Origin: Muribaculaceae bacterium
Lineage (GTDB): Bacteria; Bacteroidota; Bacteroidia; Bacteroidales; Muribaculaceae
Direction: 5' to 3'
NCBI GenBank assembly: GCA_023667015.1
Contig: JAMPAX010000001.1
Location: 233,343 to 297,342 of the forward strand
Length of the DNA stretch: 64,000 nt
Below the pieces are notes generated by a model. It did not search any database and had not been told where the DNA came from. It saw only the letters and a program-made list of their open reading frames with translations. This document shows positions 63,120-64,000 of the stretch, piece by piece. The position numbers and the translations under genes are program-made. The number at the start of each line of letters is the position of its first letter. Within the stretch, counting starts at the first letter, position 1.

Positions 63120-63518
63120 ATGGAAGCTGAAATAGCAATAAAATCTGACAAAATCATGCCTTTCGGCGGAATATTTTCCGTCATCCGTGAATTTTCTTTA
63201 ATCGAGCGACTGATTGACTCAGAGCTTGGGCGTCGTTTGAAGGACGCAGGCTCCCAATACGGCGAGATAATGCGTACGATGATGTGCTATTATCTGTGCG
63301 GCGGCGACCGCATGGAGGACATCAAGATATATCAGCCGGGAATCGAGTACTTACCGGGGCCGATGCCGGCATATAACCTTCTCAAAGATATCTTCCTGCG
63401 AGACATCCGGTCATACAGACGGCGCCAAGGAATGCCGGATTACTCACAAAACTGTGTGAATCTAAGATCCGGATTCGCCTGCAGTTCCTTGCAAAAGCAC
63501 CGGTATAGCTTCTGGTAA
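63120..63518 (+). pseudogene. IS1380-type transposase, N-terminal remnant
   Basis: The first 90 residues (KIMPFGGIFSVIREF, YGEIMRTMMCYYLCGGDRMEDI) match the N-terminal part of IS1380-family transposases. The family is about 430 residues; here the frame diverges after LLKDI and ends at 132. Upstream at about 63031-63073 an inverted repeat (GCCAAA and GAGTA facing TACTC and TTTGGC) may be the old element end. The DDE residues are absent, so the copy is dead. Confidence 0.7.
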
Positions 63519-63765
63519 TCATATTGTGATGTAGTCATCCTTTTTTTGACCCCAAAATTACATCCTTATCTCGCACCTGTCAATGCGCCATCGCCGATAC
63601 ATTTACGAACACACCAATACGACAAGACTCCAAGCCAACCAGCAAAAACTATCATAAAGCCCTAGACAATAAAATAATATCAACCAAAAGTCACAAAAAA
63701 ATTAAACAAAAAAAGAGAAGAAAAGAGAAAGAAATGCAAAAAAAATAAAAAAAAGAAGAAAAAAA
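63519..63765. other. A-rich gene-free stretch before tRNA-Phe
   Basis: No supported gene. Positions 63690-63765 are almost pure purine (A with some G), which is an UP-element-like context for the tRNA promoter that follows. Confidence 0.5.
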
Positions 63766-63797
63766 TTTGGCAGAGAAAAAAAAAACACCTAACTTTG
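63766..63797 (+). promoter_or_regulatory. Promoter of tRNA-Phe
   Basis: TTTG at 63766-63769, a 20-base spacer and TAACTTTG at 63790-63797, preceded by a long A tract. Confidence 0.8.
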
Positions 63798-63870
63798 CAC
63801 TCGCAAAAGGGAAACAACTCCCCGTAACAAGAAAAATGAAATCCCCAAAGAGGGAAGATTCCAAATAAAA

Positions 63871-63946
63871 GGTGCCATAGCTCAGTTGGTAGAGCAAAGG
63901 ACTGAAAATCCTTGTGTCCCCGGTTCGATTCCTGGTGGCACCACCA
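63871..63946 (+). tRNA. tRNA-Phe (anticodon GAA), CCA encoded
   Basis: The acceptor pairs are GGTGCCA with TGGCACC. The D arm, an anticodon loop CTGAAAA giving GAA, and T arm CCCGGTTCGATTCCTGG are all intact. The discriminator is A63943 and CCA follows at 63944-63946. It lies at the right edge of the accessory island. Confidence 0.96.
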
Positions 63947-63955
63947 GAAAGAAAG

Positions 63956-63999
63956 ACGTTCAGAATCAGCAAGTTAACTGCTTCTGAACGTTCTTTTTT
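63956..63999 (+). terminator. Terminator of tRNA-Phe
   Basis: ACGTTCAGAA (63956-63965) pairs perfectly with TTCTGAACGT (63982-63991) around a 16-base loop, followed by TCTTTTTT. Confidence 0.85.
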
Positions 64000-64000
64000 A

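Noticed and set aside
63691..63972. 93-codon minus-strand ORF across tRNA-Phe
   Set aside because: Its segment ATRNRTGDTRIFSPLLYQLSYG is the antisense reading of the tRNA, and the rest is the complement of the A-rich promoter region. Not a protein.

Overview
The window looks like a chromosomal segment of a gut Bacteroidales bacterium, most likely near Muribaculaceae. The reasons are the moderate GC content, promoters of the Bacteroidetes type (TTTG at -33, 19-20 bases, TAnnTTTG at -7), a DUF5103/T9SS plug protein, GldE, DUF4421 and DUF4369 proteins, a Bacteroidetes-type GlmU-like nucleotidyltransferase, and an S14 and L36 that lack zinc cysteines. The family placement is inference; the phylum is well supported.

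Layout. 1-5722 (+): end of rpsO, a secreted type I pullulanase, a tRNA-Arg(CCG) on the minus strand, ung, a C_GCAxxG_C_C protein, the T9SS plug protein and a DUF3109 protein. 5723-9260: accessory region holding a candidate small RNA, four small secreted or lipid-anchored proteins (one a ricin-type lectin) and a rod-like structured RNA. 9261-10709 (-): cardiolipin synthase. 10912-29344 (-): one uninterrupted str-S10-spc-alpha ribosomal supercluster from rpsL to rplQ with fusA, secY, map, infA and rpoA, reading from a consensus promoter at 29486-29517. tuf is absent. 29647-31376: GlmU-like nucleotidyltransferase and a possible antisense-side small RNA. 31377-40005 (+): Xaa-Pro aminopeptidase, gamma-carbonic anhydrase, rpsU-xerC-hpf, an FdtA/FdtB pair for a dTDP-amino sugar, mltG, DUF2007 and DUF4421. 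40216-43206 (-): pnp and DUF805, set among palindromic intergenic elements. 43570-53995 (+, one gene -): DUF4369 lipoprotein, porin, glycosyltransferase, SUI1 factor, AddA-like helicase-nuclease, OmpA lipoprotein (-), GldE and a phosphopantetheinyl transferase. 54018-57540: small membrane protein, argS, Bax-inhibitor-1 protein, HU.

57700-63540 is an accessory island between hup and tRNA-Phe. Its core is a tight minus-strand operon: YqiA-like hydrolase, half-length low-molecular-weight phosphatase, dual-specificity phosphatase, vWA protein, ADP-ribosylglycohydrolase and a macro-like (A1S_2505-type) protein. Broken ORFs and an IS1380-type transposase remnant flank it. It joins ADP-ribose removal, phosphate removal and a metal-binding vWA protein without a visible transferase or kinase. 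This is the best candidate here for an undescribed system.

Non-coding signals are unusually legible. Several promoter-terminator pairs enclose no gene (5845-5973 +, 8718-8971 -, 30971-31230 -). Some ribosomal intercistronic gaps carry strong hairpins, and short tandem repeats sit upstream of several genes.
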